Source: GCA-003244245 sp032230565 (GTDB taxonomy: Bacteria > Actinomycetota > Actinomycetes > Mycobacteriales > Pseudonocardiaceae). From it: DNA of 64,000 bases. Shown here piece after piece: positions 53,195 through 61,902 of this stretch. Numbering within the stretch: position 1 is the first letter of the stretch; the number at the start of each line of letters is the position of its first letter. The stretch lies in assembly GCA_032230565.1 (NCBI GenBank), contig JAVXWL010000102.1, positions 1-64,000 of the forward strand, read 5' to 3'. The notes beneath the pieces are model-generated. The model saw nothing but the letters and a program-made list of their open reading frames with translations, was not told the DNA's origin and searched no databases. A program made the translations under genes and the position numbers.

Positions 53195-54174
53195 GGCCAC
53201 TGGCACTTCTCCCTCCCTTGCACGTCTATCAGTATCCGGCGCAGCGCTGCGGCCAGCGCCACCGGATCGTGGCGATCGGTGGATCCGTCGTCGGCGACCC
53301 GGTCAAGGTACGCGTGTCCACCGAGCGCCGCTGCGCACCGGTGCAACCGAGCGGGCGCCGCGACAGCGTCAACATCGGCGAGCACCGCATGCACGGTGAA
53401 TCCGGGCGGCGCGTGATCACACAAGACGGTCAGGTACTGCTCCGGGGAGAATCCTGCGGTTTCGCCCGGTTGCGGGACGAGGTTGTGTATCAGTACCCGG
53501 CGAGCCTGCGTGTTCACCAGCGCGCTGGCCAAGCCGGGAACGAGCAGATGCGGTAACACACTGGTGAACCACGAACCCGGCCCGAGAACCACGAGATCAG
53601 CCGCGCCGACCGCGCGGACCGCTTCAGCGCAGGCCTGCGGCCGCTCGGGTCGAAGCCGTACCCGATGCACCCGACCCGGTGTTGTGGCCACCGCTACCTG
53701 GCCCCGGATCCGGCTGAGCCGGTCTGGTTGATCAGCATCACCGTCGAGACCAGCCACATCGGCCTCGATGTCGAGCGGTTCGACAGTCATCGGCAGTACC
53801 CGGCCAGTCACTCGGAGCAGCGCACATACCTCGTCCAACATCGCCACCGGATCACCGAGCACCTCCAGCAGGCCGGCCATCACGAGGTTACCCACTGCGT
53901 GCCCAGCCAGCGCGCCGGTGCCGCCGAAGCGATGCTGGAACAGTTCCCGCCAGCGCCCCGCCGCCCCGTCGTCGGCGGCGAGCGCGGCCAGCGCCATGCG
54001 CAGATCGCCGGGCGCCAGCACCCCCAGCTCCCGGCGCAGCCGCCCGGATGAACCGCCGTCATCGGCCACCGTGACCACCGCGGTGACGTCCTCGGTGATC
54101 GCCCGCAACGCCAGCAGCGTGGCGTACAGCCCGTGGCCGCCACCCAGCGCGACCGCCTTGATGGAGCGGGTCAC
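53191..54174 (-). CDS. yvcK: YvcK/gluconeogenesis factor (CofD-like) protein
   Basis: 327 residues. Start IKAVALGGGHGLYATLLALRA, then VTVADDGGSSGRLRRELGVLAPGDLRMALAALA and LVVLGPGSWFTSVLPHLLVPGLASAL, all diagnostic. YvcK binds UDP-sugars and links cell-wall synthesis with carbon source use. In mycobacteria the homologue (CuvA) affects wall integrity. It overlaps rapZ and whiA by 4 nt each. Confidence 0.93.
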   Translation of the reverse strand: MTRSIKAVALGGGHGLYATLLALRAITEDVTAVVTVADDGGSSGRLRRELGVLAPGDLRMALAALAADDGAAGRWRELFQHRFGGTGALAGHAVGNLVMAGLLEVLGDPVAMLDEVCALLRVTGRVLPMTVEPLDIEADVAGLDGDADQPDRLSRIRGQVAVATTPGRVHRVRLRPERPQACAEAVRAVGAADLVVLGPGSWFTSVLPHLLVPGLASALVNTQARRVLIHNLVPQPGETAGFSPEQYLTVLCDHAPPGFTVHAVLADVDAVAAPARLHRCAAALGGHAYLDRVADDGSTDRHDPVALAAALRRILIDVQGREKCQWP

Positions 54175-55076
54175 TCGCGTCCCACGTCTCGGTGCACGAC
54201 CTTGACGGTGATCTTATCGATTCCGCCGTTGCGGTTGAGCCTGCTGGCCAACGCTTCGGAGACAACCACACTGCGGTGTTTACCACCGGTGCACCCCACC
54301 GCGAGGGTGAGGTAGCGCTTGCCCTCCCGCCGGTAGCCACCGCTGATCAGTCGCAGCAGCTCGAGGTAGCGGTCCAGGAATTCCTCGGCACCTTCCTGGG
54401 ACAGCACGTAATTGCGGACATCGGCGTCAAGCCCGGTGCATTCGCGCAGTTCCGGAATCCAGAATGGGTTGGGCAGGAATCGCACATCGATCACGAGGTC
54501 TGAATCCATCGGCAACCCGTATTTGTAGCCGAAGGACACCACCGTGATCCGGGTGCGGGTGCTTGATTCTCCGCCGAACGCATGTTCGATCTTGGCTCGC
54601 AGCTGGTGTACGGACACTCCGGTGGTGTCCAGGACCAGGTCAGCCTCGTCGCGCAGCGGCGCGAGCAACGCCCGCTCGGCTGCGATCCCTTCAGCCAGCC
54701 GGTCGTCGCCCTGCAGTGGATGGCTGCGCCGGACCTGTTCGAAGCGACGGATCAACACCGCGTCGGTGGCTTCCAGGTAGAGCACCTTGGGCCGGTAGCC
54801 GCGGGCGTCCAAATCCTTGATCACCGCGGCAAGGTCATCAGTGAACGCCCGACTGCGCACGTCCATCACCACCGCGATCCGGGTTATCGCGCCCTGCGAG
54901 CGAGCGCCGAGCTCGACCATGGTGGCGATCAGCTCGGGCGGCAGGTTGTCGACGACGAACCAACCCAGGTCCTCCAGCACCTTCGCAGCCGTGCTGCGAC
55001 CCGCGCCGGACAAGCCCGACACTACAGCGACCTCGATACCACCCTGCGTTTCGCCACTGCGCTGGATCTTGGTCAC
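54171..55076 (-). CDS. rapZ: RapZ family nucleotide-binding protein
   Basis: 301 residues. Walker A is VSGLSGAGRSTAAK. The GFVVDNLPP-like segment appears as WFVVDNLPPELI. C-terminal landmarks are FGYKYGLPMDSDLVIDVRFLPNPFW and VGCTGGKHRSVV. In proteobacteria RapZ guides small-RNA decay to control GlmS. In actinobacteria it is conserved beside yvcK and whiA with a less clear role. The start is GTG 55076, overlapping uvrC. Confidence 0.94.
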   Translation of the reverse strand: MTKIQRSGETQGGIEVAVVSGLSGAGRSTAAKVLEDLGWFVVDNLPPELIATMVELGARSQGAITRIAVVMDVRSRAFTDDLAAVIKDLDARGYRPKVLYLEATDAVLIRRFEQVRRSHPLQGDDRLAEGIAAERALLAPLRDEADLVLDTTGVSVHQLRAKIEHAFGGESSTRTRITVVSFGYKYGLPMDSDLVIDVRFLPNPFWIPELRECTGLDADVRNYVLSQEGAEEFLDRYLELLRLISGGYRREGKRYLTLAVGCTGGKHRSVVVSEALASRLNRNGGIDKITVKVVHRDVGRE

Positions 55077-57031
55077 CGCGCCACTCCATTGGTTCCTTCG
55101 ACGCCGACGGGCTGCTCCTCTGCGACGGCCAAGGCTGCGAGCACCGCCCGCGCAGTGCTCGGACCGATCCCGGATACCTCGGTGAGCTCGGACACGCTGG
55201 CCTGCCGGATACGGCGCACCGAGCCGAAGTGCTTGAGCAGCGCGGTGCGCCGAGTCTGCCCGAGCCCGGTCACATCGTCCAGCGCGGATGCCGTCATCCG
55301 CGCTGACCGTTTCTGCCGGTGGTAACTGATCGCGAACCGGTGCGCCTCGTCCCGCACCCGCTGCAGCAGGTAGAGCCCCTCGCTGGTGCGCGGCAGGATC
55401 ACCGGATCGGCCTCGCCGGGCAACCAGACCTCCTCCAGCCGCTTGGCCAGCCCCGCGATCGCGACATCGGTCACGCCGAGCTCGAACAGTGCCTGCGCCG
55501 CCGCGGCCACCTGCGCCGGGCCGCCATCGACAACCAGCAGGTTCGGCGGGTAGGCGAACTTGCGGGGACGCCCGGTGTCGGGGTCCACGCCAGGCTGCGT
55601 GTGGTTGTCAACCTGGAGGTAGCGGGCAAAGCGCCGGCGGACCACTTCGGCGATGCTCGCCACGTCGTCAGAGTGCCCGTCACCGGCCGCGTCCCGGATC
55701 GCGAAGCGCCGGTAGTCGGACTTGCGCGGCAGCCCGTCTTCGAAGACCACCAGCGAGGCAACCACGTCGTTGCCCTGCACGTGGCTGACGTCGATGCATT
55801 CGATGCGCAGCGGGGCGGTGTCCAGGCCGAGCTGCTCCTGGATTTCCTGCAGTGCCGCGGCGCGGGCAGTTAGGTCACCGGCCCGGCGAAGCTTGTGCTG
55901 CGCGAACGCCTCCGCGGCGTTTCGCGCCACGGTGTCGGCCAGCGAACGCTTGTCCCCCCGCTGCGGTACCCGCAGCGCTACCCGGGCCCCGCGCAACCCG
56001 GAAAGCCATTCGGTCAGGATGTCGGCATCTTCGGGTAGTTCAGGCACCAGCACCTCACGCGGCACTGGCTGCATGGCGTCATCCGCAGCCTCGGCCAGCG
56101 AGGCCTGCTCGCCATAGAACTGGGTCAGGAACTGGCTGACCAGGTCCACCTGCTCGATCCGCTCGATCACCCAGCCCCGCTGGCCACGGACCCGTCCGCC
56201 CCGAACGTGAAACACCTGCACCGCAGCCTCGAGCTCATCACACGCGAAGGCGATCACGTCGGCGTCGGTGCCGTCACCGAGTACCACCGCCTGCTTCTCC
56301 ATCGCCCGGCGCAACGCCCCCAGATGGTCACGCAGCCGGGCGGCGCGCTCGAACTCCAGTTCAGCAGCGGCCGTCTCCATCTCCCGTTCCAACCGGCGGA
56401 TCATCTTGTCAGTCCGGCCGGAAAGAAAATCACAGAAATCGTCAACGATGGCGCGATGTTGCTCGGCGGTGACATTACCCACGCAGGGCGCTGAGCATTT
56501 ATCGATATAGCCCAGCAGGCAAGGTCGACCGATCTGACCATGCCGCTTGAATACGCCTGCCGAGCACACCCGGGCCGGGAACACCCTGGTAAGCAGGTCG
56601 AGCGTCTCCCGGATTGCCCAGGCGTGCGCGTACGGTCCGAAGTACCGGATTCCCCGCTTGCGAGCCCCCCGGTAAACCTGCAAACGGGGATATTTTTCGT
56701 TGAGCGTCACGGCCAGCACCGGGTAAGACTTGTCATCGCGATACCGTACGTTGAACCGGGGATCGAACTCCTTGATCCAGTTGTATTCCAGCTGCAGCGC
56801 CTCGACCTCGGTGCTGACCATCGTCCACTCGACCGAGGCCGCCGTGGTGACCATCTGTCGGGTGCGCGGGTGCAGCCCAGCTAGGTCGGCGAAGTAGGAG
56901 TTCAGCCGGCTGCGCAGGCTCTTCGCCTTGCCGACGTAGATCACCCGGAGGTGCTCATCGCGGAAGCGGTACACCCCCGGGCCGTCGGGGATCGTTCCCG
57001 GCGCCGGACGATACGTGGCGGGATCAGCCAT
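55073..57031 (-). CDS. uvrC: Excinuclease ABC subunit UvrC
   Basis: 652 residues from ATG 57031 (MADPATYRPAPG). The N-terminal GIY-YIG nuclease is PGVYRFRDEHLRVIYVGKAKSLRSRLNSYF. The Cys-containing segment VCSAGVFKRHGQIGRPCLLGYIDKCSAPCVG follows. A UVR domain (RLEREMETAAAELEFERAARLRDHL) and the RNase H-like nuclease domain (IECIDVSHVQGNDVVASLVVFEDG) come next. Two helix-hairpin-helix motifs close the protein (VTGLGQTRRTALLKHFGSV). It makes both incisions in nucleotide excision repair. It overlaps the DHOD-like gene upstream by 8 nt. Confidence 0.96.
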   Translation of the reverse strand: MADPATYRPAPGTIPDGPGVYRFRDEHLRVIYVGKAKSLRSRLNSYFADLAGLHPRTRQMVTTAASVEWTMVSTEVEALQLEYNWIKEFDPRFNVRYRDDKSYPVLAVTLNEKYPRLQVYRGARKRGIRYFGPYAHAWAIRETLDLLTRVFPARVCSAGVFKRHGQIGRPCLLGYIDKCSAPCVGNVTAEQHRAIVDDFCDFLSGRTDKMIRRLEREMETAAAELEFERAARLRDHLGALRRAMEKQAVVLGDGTDADVIAFACDELEAAVQVFHVRGGRVRGQRGWVIERIEQVDLVSQFLTQFYGEQASLAEAADDAMQPVPREVLVPELPEDADILTEWLSGLRGARVALRVPQRGDKRSLADTVARNAAEAFAQHKLRRAGDLTARAAALQEIQEQLGLDTAPLRIECIDVSHVQGNDVVASLVVFEDGLPRKSDYRRFAIRDAAGDGHSDDVASIAEVVRRRFARYLQVDNHTQPGVDPDTGRPRKFAYPPNLLVVDGGPAQVAAAAQALFELGVTDVAIAGLAKRLEEVWLPGEADPVILPRTSEGLYLLQRVRDEAHRFAISYHRQKRSARMTASALDDVTGLGQTRRTALLKHFGSVRRIRQASVSELTEVSGIGPSTARAVLAALAVAEEQPVGVEGTNGVAR

Positions 57032-58049
57032 GGGGTAGCCCGTGCGGCTGCGCCGCTTGTGAGTGGCGTTGCCAGCCATAGCCGTATTTACCACTCACAA
57101 GCTCGATCCTTCGGAGAATCGAGCGAATCCGCCAACCCCACAGCGGCGCCAGCGCGTAGCCGGGATAGGACGCCAGCCAACTCGCACTACCCAGGCTGAC
57201 GGCATCCGCGCCAGCCCAGAAATACTCCCGGCAGTCGTCGAAAGTTCTGATTCCGCCGGTCGCGATCACCGGCAGGGTGATCCCCGCGTCGCGCAGCTCG
57301 GCTACCACTCGCAACCCGATCGGCTTCACCGCCCGGCCGGACAGACCGCCGTAGCGGTTGGCCAACAACGGTTGGCCATTCCGCGGGTTCAGCCGCAGGG
57401 CTCGCACCGTATTGATCGCGGTGAGCGCGGAGACTCCGGCGGCGGCGGCGCGCCGGGCGTGCCCGACGTAATCCCGGTCCGGGGACAGCTTGAGGATTAC
57501 CGGGTGCCTGCTCGCGGGCACCGCGTCGGCGAGCACCCCGTCCAAGATCGGTTCGAAATCGTGATCGACGTTCGGGCAGGAGACGTTGAATTCCACGGCC
57601 GCGATGGCGCCCGTGGGCACTGCCGCGTTCACCGCGTCGACCAGGACCGCGAACTCCTCGGCGGCGAACCCGCCCACTGAGATGATGGTGTTCTGGTCGC
57701 GGGTACGCGGGTAGTAGTCGCGCAGGTAAGCCTCGATCCCGACGTTGCACCAGCCAAAGGCATTGATCCAGCCACCGTCGACCTCGCGCAACACTGTGGC
57801 GTAGCGGCGCAGTAGGCCGGGCAGTGCGCGCAACGGCCAATCGGTTCGGTTGGTGAAGTGCCCGTCGCGGGGCTGCACCGTCAAGGTCCTGGTGGTGACC
57901 GCGCCGAAACGTTCCAGCGGCACGAACCGGGAGATCGGGCTCATCCCGTAGGGCACCAGACCCGGGTCGGGTGCCCCGTAACCGAGCAGGCTCGACGAGG
58001 TGACCAGCCGGTTGCGCAGGCGGATATCGCCCAACCAGACTTCGCTCAC
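57024..58049 (-). CDS. Dihydroorotate dehydrogenase-like flavoprotein
   Basis: 341 residues from GTG 58049 with GGGAGGGT upstream. It is a TIM-barrel of the DHOD family. VEFNVSCPNVDHDFEPIL is the flavin/substrate segment, VILKLSPDRD gives the lysine, and VIATGGIRTFDDCREYFWAGADAVSLGSA is the phosphate-binding end. The Cys of class 1 is not at a clear equivalent, so the true substrate is open. The last 20 residues are encoded by a 45-nt palindromic repeat and may be an add-on. It is linked to uvrC and not to pyrimidine genes. Confidence 0.82.
   Translation of the reverse strand: MSEVWLGDIRLRNRLVTSSSLLGYGAPDPGLVPYGMSPISRFVPLERFGAVTTRTLTVQPRDGHFTNRTDWPLRALPGLLRRYATVLREVDGGWINAFGWCNVGIEAYLRDYYPRTRDQNTIISVGGFAAEEFAVLVDAVNAAVPTGAIAAVEFNVSCPNVDHDFEPILDGVLADAVPASRHPVILKLSPDRDYVGHARRAAAAGVSALTAINTVRALRLNPRNGQPLLANRYGGLSGRAVKPIGLRVVAELRDAGITLPVIATGGIRTFDDCREYFWAGADAVSLGSASWLASYPGYALAPLWGWRIRSILRRIELVSGKYGYGWQRHSQAAQPHGLPHG
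57057..57101. repeat. 45-nt palindromic element, copy A
   Basis: CTTGTGAGTGG (from 57056) and CCACTCACAAG (to 57101) are perfect 11-nt inverted arms around a 24-nt centre. The element lies at the 3' end of the DHOD-like gene and upstream of the uvrC start. A second element of identical length with the same arms core (GTGAGTG/CACTCAC) is at 63728-63772. Confidence 0.7.
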
Positions 58050-58261
58050 CGACCCTCCCTGCGGTCGCGGGACCCCCACAGGATAGGTCGCACTCGCACG
58101 GGCCATCTCGCCACTCCACCGCGTTCAGCGGGCTCAGGGGGGCTATCGGGGCGTGCACACCCCGATGAGCCTGCTGAACGGTCTGGCGGTGGTTCCGGAA
58201 GCCCACCGCGCGGCGCAGGCAGTCCGCGAGGTCGAGGGCAGCGCGGCTGCCCGGCGAAGCG

Positions 58262-58325
58262 CCATTCGGAGCCGAATTGCGGCTGCAGGTAGGGCGTCGA
58301 TCGCCATTCGGGGCCGAATGGCGAT
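58262..58325. repeat. Pair of short palindromes (CCATTCGG/CCGAATGG type)
   Basis: 58300-58325 is a near-perfect palindrome: ATCGCCATTCGG, GG, CCGAATGGCGAT. Thirty bases before it, 58262-58279 is a decayed copy (CCATTCGG, AG, CCGAATTG). They lie just downstream of the nitrobindin stop in a 283-bp gap that otherwise holds no gene. They could form a terminator hairpin or be a small repeat family. Confidence 0.6.
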
Positions 58326-58332
58326 CCCGAGT

Positions 58333-58950
58333 TCAACCGGCGATGCGTGCCAGTTGCGCTGAGAGGTGGGGCTGCAGGGGTAGGCCGCGCAGCGCGCGCT
58401 CCTCAGCGTAGACGAGGTCACCATTTTCCAAGATGCCGTACAGCCGGGCCGCCGCAGTCGTCTCGCGGGCCGTGTCGGTCCGGGTGATGGCGTCGGTTTC
58501 GAGTTCCCACGCCGTCTCGCCGGTTCGACCACCGTAGTAGATCTCGCAGATGCCGAACATGTGCGCGAGCACAACCTCGATGGTCTCCTCCTCGTCCACC
58601 CGCCACCACCCGACTTCACGGGCCGCCGGGCGCAACACCGCACCGGATGAGTTCAGCAGCCACGCTCGCGCCTCGTAGACCAAAAACGGCCTGCCGTCAT
58701 GGGCGAAGGTGATCTGCTGGCCGTAGCGGAACTCGCCGAGTAGCGACGGGTACTGCGCCAGACCCTCGCCGCGCCAGACCCCCAGCAGTGGCGCGAGCGG
58801 CTCGCATTGCGGGTGTAACTCAATGTCTTTGCCCAGCGTGACGGCGTCCATGCTGATCGGCAGATCGTCAAACCAGGGCAGGGTTCGGTCAGTGGCACCG
58901 TCGCCCGCGTCGGTGTCTGGGCTGGTGTCGGACACATCGCTGTTCACCAC
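58333..58950 (-). CDS. Nitrobindin-like heme-binding beta-barrel (THAP4/DUF1794 family)
   Basis: 205 residues. After a 35-residue acidic, disordered N terminus the barrel starts with LLGVWRGEG (G-x-W-x-G-x-G) and continues with EFRYGQQITFAHDGRPFLVYEARAWLL and IEVVLAHMFGICEIYYGG. LQPHLSAQLARI near the C terminus supplies the heme-ligand histidine. Nitrobindins bind ferric heme and handle nitric oxide or peroxynitrite. The start could be the first or second GTG (58950 or 58947). Confidence 0.88.
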   Translation of the reverse strand: MVNSDVSDTSPDTDAGDGATDRTLPWFDDLPISMDAVTLGKDIELHPQCEPLAPLLGVWRGEGLAQYPSLLGEFRYGQQITFAHDGRPFLVYEARAWLLNSSGAVLRPAAREVGWWRVDEEETIEVVLAHMFGICEIYYGGRTGETAWELETDAITRTDTARETTAAARLYGILENGDLVYAEERALRGLPLQPHLSAQLARIAG

Positions 58951-59213
58951 TGAATCCGATCACGAATCGGCCCTCTGCGCTAGGCAACCGATCGGCCGTA
59001 ACCGCGTCCTTATCGGTGTTCTTTCGGGTGATTCATCCGGGAGGCACCGCCCGCCGCCGATGCTGAGGGGCGGACGCGTCGGCCCCGGCCGGAACCGGAC
59101 ACCCTCCCCCCGCCCGGGGCCGGCCGGGTCACGCGTAACTGGTGAATAACACACTACGTACGGACTGCATCGCAGCGGTAAGCTCATCCTCGGTTACCGA
59201 GGGGGTCCCTGTG

Positions 59214-59660
59214 ATGCATTTGTTTCGTCATGCCGTGATATCACTCACCATTGCCGCTGGATGCGCGCTATTCACTCCCGCGATGGCGGCCGCCGCCCAG
59301 TCGGCTGCCGCACCGTGCGGAGCGTCGGCATCGGCCTGTATCAGTCTCAGCAGCCACCGGGCCTGGCTGATGAGTGGTGGTCAGGTCACCTACGGACCCA
59401 CCGCGATCACCTCCGGCAGGCCGGGTCAGCGCACGCCGCCGGGCGTGTTCCACGTGTTATGGAAAGATAAGAATCACCGTAGTTCAGAATTCAACAATGC
59501 TCCTATGCCCTACTCTGTGTTCTTCACCAGCAGTGGTATCGCTTTTCATGAGGGCAGCCTCAGCAGGGCATCTGCCGGGTGCGTTCATCTCAGCCACACC
59601 GCTGCAACCACATTCTTCAACCAACTGTCGGTTGGCCAGGTCGTGCAGGTCGTGAGCTGA
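59214..59660 (+). CDS. Short secreted L,D-transpeptidase (YkuD domain)
   Basis: 148 residues from ATG 59214 (GTG 59211 is also possible, with GAGGGGG 5-8 nt upstream). An N-terminal signal peptide of about 27 residues has core VISLTIAAGCALFTPAMA. The YkuD domain follows, with the catalytic H112-E-G and A-G-C123-V-H-L in place of the usual S-H-G-C-(R/V). The protein is shorter than the usual two-domain mycobacterial Ldt and lacks an Ig-like domain. It should act in the periplasm on peptidoglycan stem peptides. A substitution of the H before G-C may alter activity. Confidence 0.85.
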   Translation: MHLFRHAVISLTIAAGCALFTPAMAAAAQSAAAPCGASASACISLSSHRAWLMSGGQVTYGPTAITSGRPGQRTPPGVFHVLWKDKNHRSSEFNNAPMPYSVFFTSSGIAFHEGSLSRASAGCVHLSHTAATTFFNQLSVGQVVQVVS

Positions 59661-59662
59661 GG

Positions 59663-60307
59663 TCACCACCGCGGGCAGGGCGACGTAAGCAGTGCCCGCA
59701 GCGCGGGCAGCAGGGAACGCAGCGCCCGGCCGCGGTGCGATAGGGCATCTTTCTCAGCCGGCTCCAGCTCGGCGGAGGTACGCCGATCACCATCCGGCAC
59801 GAAGATCGGGTCGTAGCCGAAGCCGTTGCGGCCGCGAGCTGCCCGGGTCAGGGTGCCGCGCCAGTGTCCGCGGACTACGGTCTCGGTCCCTGACGTATCG
59901 GCCCCGCACGGTACGACCAGCGCTGCGGCGCAGACGAACGCTGCACCACGACGATCTTCTGGCACGTCGGCCAGCTGATCGAGCACCAGTTGCAGGTTTG
60001 CGGCGTCGTCACCGTGGCGGCCGGCCCACCTGGCCGACAGCACCCCGGGCATTCCGTTGAGCGCGTCGACCTCCAGCCCCGAGTCGTCGGCGACCGTGGC
60101 CAGCCCCGTAGCTGCCGCCGCGTCGCGGGCCTTGGCCAGCGCGTTGCCTTCGAAAGTGGCAGCGGTCTCCGGGCTCTCGGGGAACGGCGGCACGTCGTCA
60201 AGGCCCAGTACCTCCACGCCGCTGAGATCCGTGGAGGCCAAAATCCGCCACAGCTCGACTAGCTTCTGGGCGTTGCGCGTCGCCAGCAGCACCCGAACTT
60301 GGCTCAC
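59663..60307 (-). CDS. rdgB: Non-canonical purine NTP pyrophosphatase (RdgB/HAM1)
   Basis: 214 residues. LATRNAQKLVELWRIL at the N terminus, FEGNALAKARDAAAATGLATVADDSGLEVDAL with the catalytic acidic residues, and a late GRNGFGYDPIFVP segment and ALSHRGRAL are all present. It hydrolyses ITP, dITP and XTP to protect nucleic acids. It overlaps rph by 4 nt and is last in the MBL-rph-rdgB run. Confidence 0.95.
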   Translation of the reverse strand: MSQVRVLLATRNAQKLVELWRILASTDLSGVEVLGLDDVPPFPESPETAATFEGNALAKARDAAAATGLATVADDSGLEVDALNGMPGVLSARWAGRHGDDAANLQLVLDQLADVPEDRRGAAFVCAAALVVPCGADTSGTETVVRGHWRGTLTRAARGRNGFGYDPIFVPDGDRRTSAELEPAEKDALSHRGRALRSLLPALRALLTSPCPRW

Positions 60308-61053
60308 GACCGGGGCAACTCACCCGGGTAAGGCTGGGCCAGCGCGGTGGCTTGAAGCGCGGTCAGCTCTTGGCAGCCCTTGAGCGCCACATCCAACATC
60401 TGCTCCAGAGTGGACCGAGCGAAGGTGGCGCTCTCCCCGGTGCCCTGCAACTCCACCAGCGCGCCGGTATCGGTGGCCACGACGTTCATGTCGACCTCGG
60501 CGCGGCAGTCCTCCTCATAGGGCAGGTCCAACCGGACCCCGCCTTCCACCACACCGACGCTCACCGCGGCGATCGAGCAGGTCAGCGGTTGCGAGCGGCG
60601 CAGCCGGCCGGCCGCCCGCAACCAGGTCACCGCGTCGGCCAGCGCCACGTAGCTACCGGTGATCGCCGCGGTGCGGGTACCGCCGTCGGCCTGGATGACG
60701 TCGCAGTCCAGCGAGATGGTGTTCTCCCCGAGCGCAGAAAGGTCGATACAGGCGCGCAAGGCGCGGCCGATCATCCGGCTGATCTCATGCGTCCGGCCCC
60801 CGAGACGGCCCTTGACCGACTCACGATCGCTGCGGGTGTGGGTCGAGGACGGCAGCATCGCGTACTCCGCGGTGAGCCATCCCTGCCCGGAACCCTTGCG
60901 CCAGCGCGGTACGCCCTCGACCACGCTGGCCGCGCAGAGCACGCGGGTGGCTCCGCACTCGATCAGCACCGACCCCGCGGGCCACTGTTGGTAGCCACGG
61001 GTTATGCGAACCTCCCGCAGGGCCTCGTCGGTTCTACCGTCCGCTCGGGTCAC
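60304..61053 (-). CDS. rph: Ribonuclease PH
   Basis: 249 residues. VRITRGYQQWPAGSVLIECGATRVLCAASV is the N-terminal half, GWLTAEYAMLPSSTHTR and RTHEISRMIGRALRA the active site, and CDVIQADGGTRTAAITGSYVALADA the phosphate site. It is a phosphorolytic 3'-5' exonuclease acting in tRNA 3' trimming. Start GTG 61053 follows a TAGGCT box by 6 nt. Confidence 0.96.
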   Translation of the reverse strand: MTRADGRTDEALREVRITRGYQQWPAGSVLIECGATRVLCAASVVEGVPRWRKGSGQGWLTAEYAMLPSSTHTRSDRESVKGRLGGRTHEISRMIGRALRACIDLSALGENTISLDCDVIQADGGTRTAAITGSYVALADAVTWLRAAGRLRRSQPLTCSIAAVSVGVVEGGVRLDLPYEEDCRAEVDMNVVATDTGALVELQGTGESATFARSTLEQMLDVALKGCQELTALQATALAQPYPGELPRS

Positions 61054-61059
61054 CGCGCC

Positions 61060-61065
61060 AGCCTA
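61060..61065 (-). promoter_or_regulatory. -10 box of rph, likely leaderless
   Basis: On the minus strand TAGGCT is followed by 6 nt and GTG 61053. It lies 24 nt after the tandem hairpin repeat that follows the MBL gene. Confidence 0.5.
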
Positions 61066-61088
61066 CCCATCCGCCGCACCGCAAATTT

Positions 61089-61136
61089 CACGACGGCCGA
61101 GCCGTCAAATGGCACGACGGCCGAGCCGTCAAATGT
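61089..61136. repeat. Tandem duplicated hairpin downstream of the MBL gene
   Basis: Two 24-bp units, 61089-61112 and 61113-61136, match at 23 of 24 positions. Each contains GACGGC-CGA-GCCGTC, a six-base stem. The second unit overlaps the MBL stop codon. The array fits a duplicated terminator between the MBL gene and the rph promoter. Confidence 0.7.
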
Positions 61137-61890
61137 CATAGTGTGCGCCGGCACGGACCAACTCGGTCGGCCCGTCGAAGGCAGCTCTGGCTTCGGTGAG
61201 AACCTGTTCAGCATCGGTCCACGGTGGCACGTGGGTGAGCAGCAGCCGGCCGACTTGCGCCGCCGCGGCGGCTTCCCCGGCGTCCTTGCCGGACAGGTGG
61301 ATCCCGCCAGGGTTGTCCGGCTGGTCCGGCCAGGACGCCTCGGCGAGCAGGACATCCGCGCCGGAAGCCAGCTCGACGAGCTGCGGGCACGGACCGGTGT
61401 CTCCGGAGTAGACCAGCGCGCGCCCCGCGTGGCTGATCCGCACGGCGTAGGCGTCGCAGGGGTGCTCGACGCGTGCGGCGAGTACGCCGAGCGGACCGAT
61501 CCTGGCCGTCGCGCCGCCGTAGGACCGGAAGGCGTAGAGGTCGGACAGGTCAGTCCGGTTGCGTTCGTCGGCGTTGGGTGCATAGGCAGCGATCAAACGC
61601 TCGGCTGCGTCTGGTGGCCCGTACACCGGCAGCACCTCCCCCGGCGGTGGGTGCGGGTGGTAGCGGCGGTACACGGTCAATGCCGAGACGTCCGCGCAGT
61701 GATCTGGGTGCAGGTGGGACAGGATGAGCCCGTCGAGGCTGAAAGGGTCGACATAACGCTGCAGCGCGCCGAATGTTCCGTTGCCCAAGTCGAGTACCAC
61801 GCTGGTATCCCCGGCTCGAAGCAGATACCCGGACGCCGGCGACTCCGGACCCGGCACGCTGCCGGAGCAACCCAGTACAGTCAGCAGCAT
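61129..61890 (-). CDS. MBL-fold metallohydrolase (Rv1339-like)
   Basis: 253 residues. LILSHLHPDHCADVS is the H-x-H-x-D-H metal motif, and VYSGDTGPC gives the later Asp. VLLAEASW and GRLLLTHVPP follow. It starts MLLTVLGCSGSVPGPESPASGYLL, as in tRNase Z-like and cyclic-nucleotide phosphodiesterase members. The M. tuberculosis protein at this syntenic place (Rv1339) has been described as a cAMP phosphodiesterase, so that activity is plausible here. It is followed by a duplicated hairpin. Confidence 0.9.
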   Translation of the reverse strand: MLLTVLGCSGSVPGPESPASGYLLRAGDTSVVLDLGNGTFGALQRYVDPFSLDGLILSHLHPDHCADVSALTVYRRYHPHPPPGEVLPVYGPPDAAERLIAAYAPNADERNRTDLSDLYAFRSYGGATARIGPLGVLAARVEHPCDAYAVRISHAGRALVYSGDTGPCPQLVELASGADVLLAEASWPDQPDNPGGIHLSGKDAGEAAAAAQVGRLLLTHVPPWTDAEQVLTEARAAFDGPTELVRAGAHYDI

Positions 61891-61902
61891 CGTCTTAGCA
61901 TG

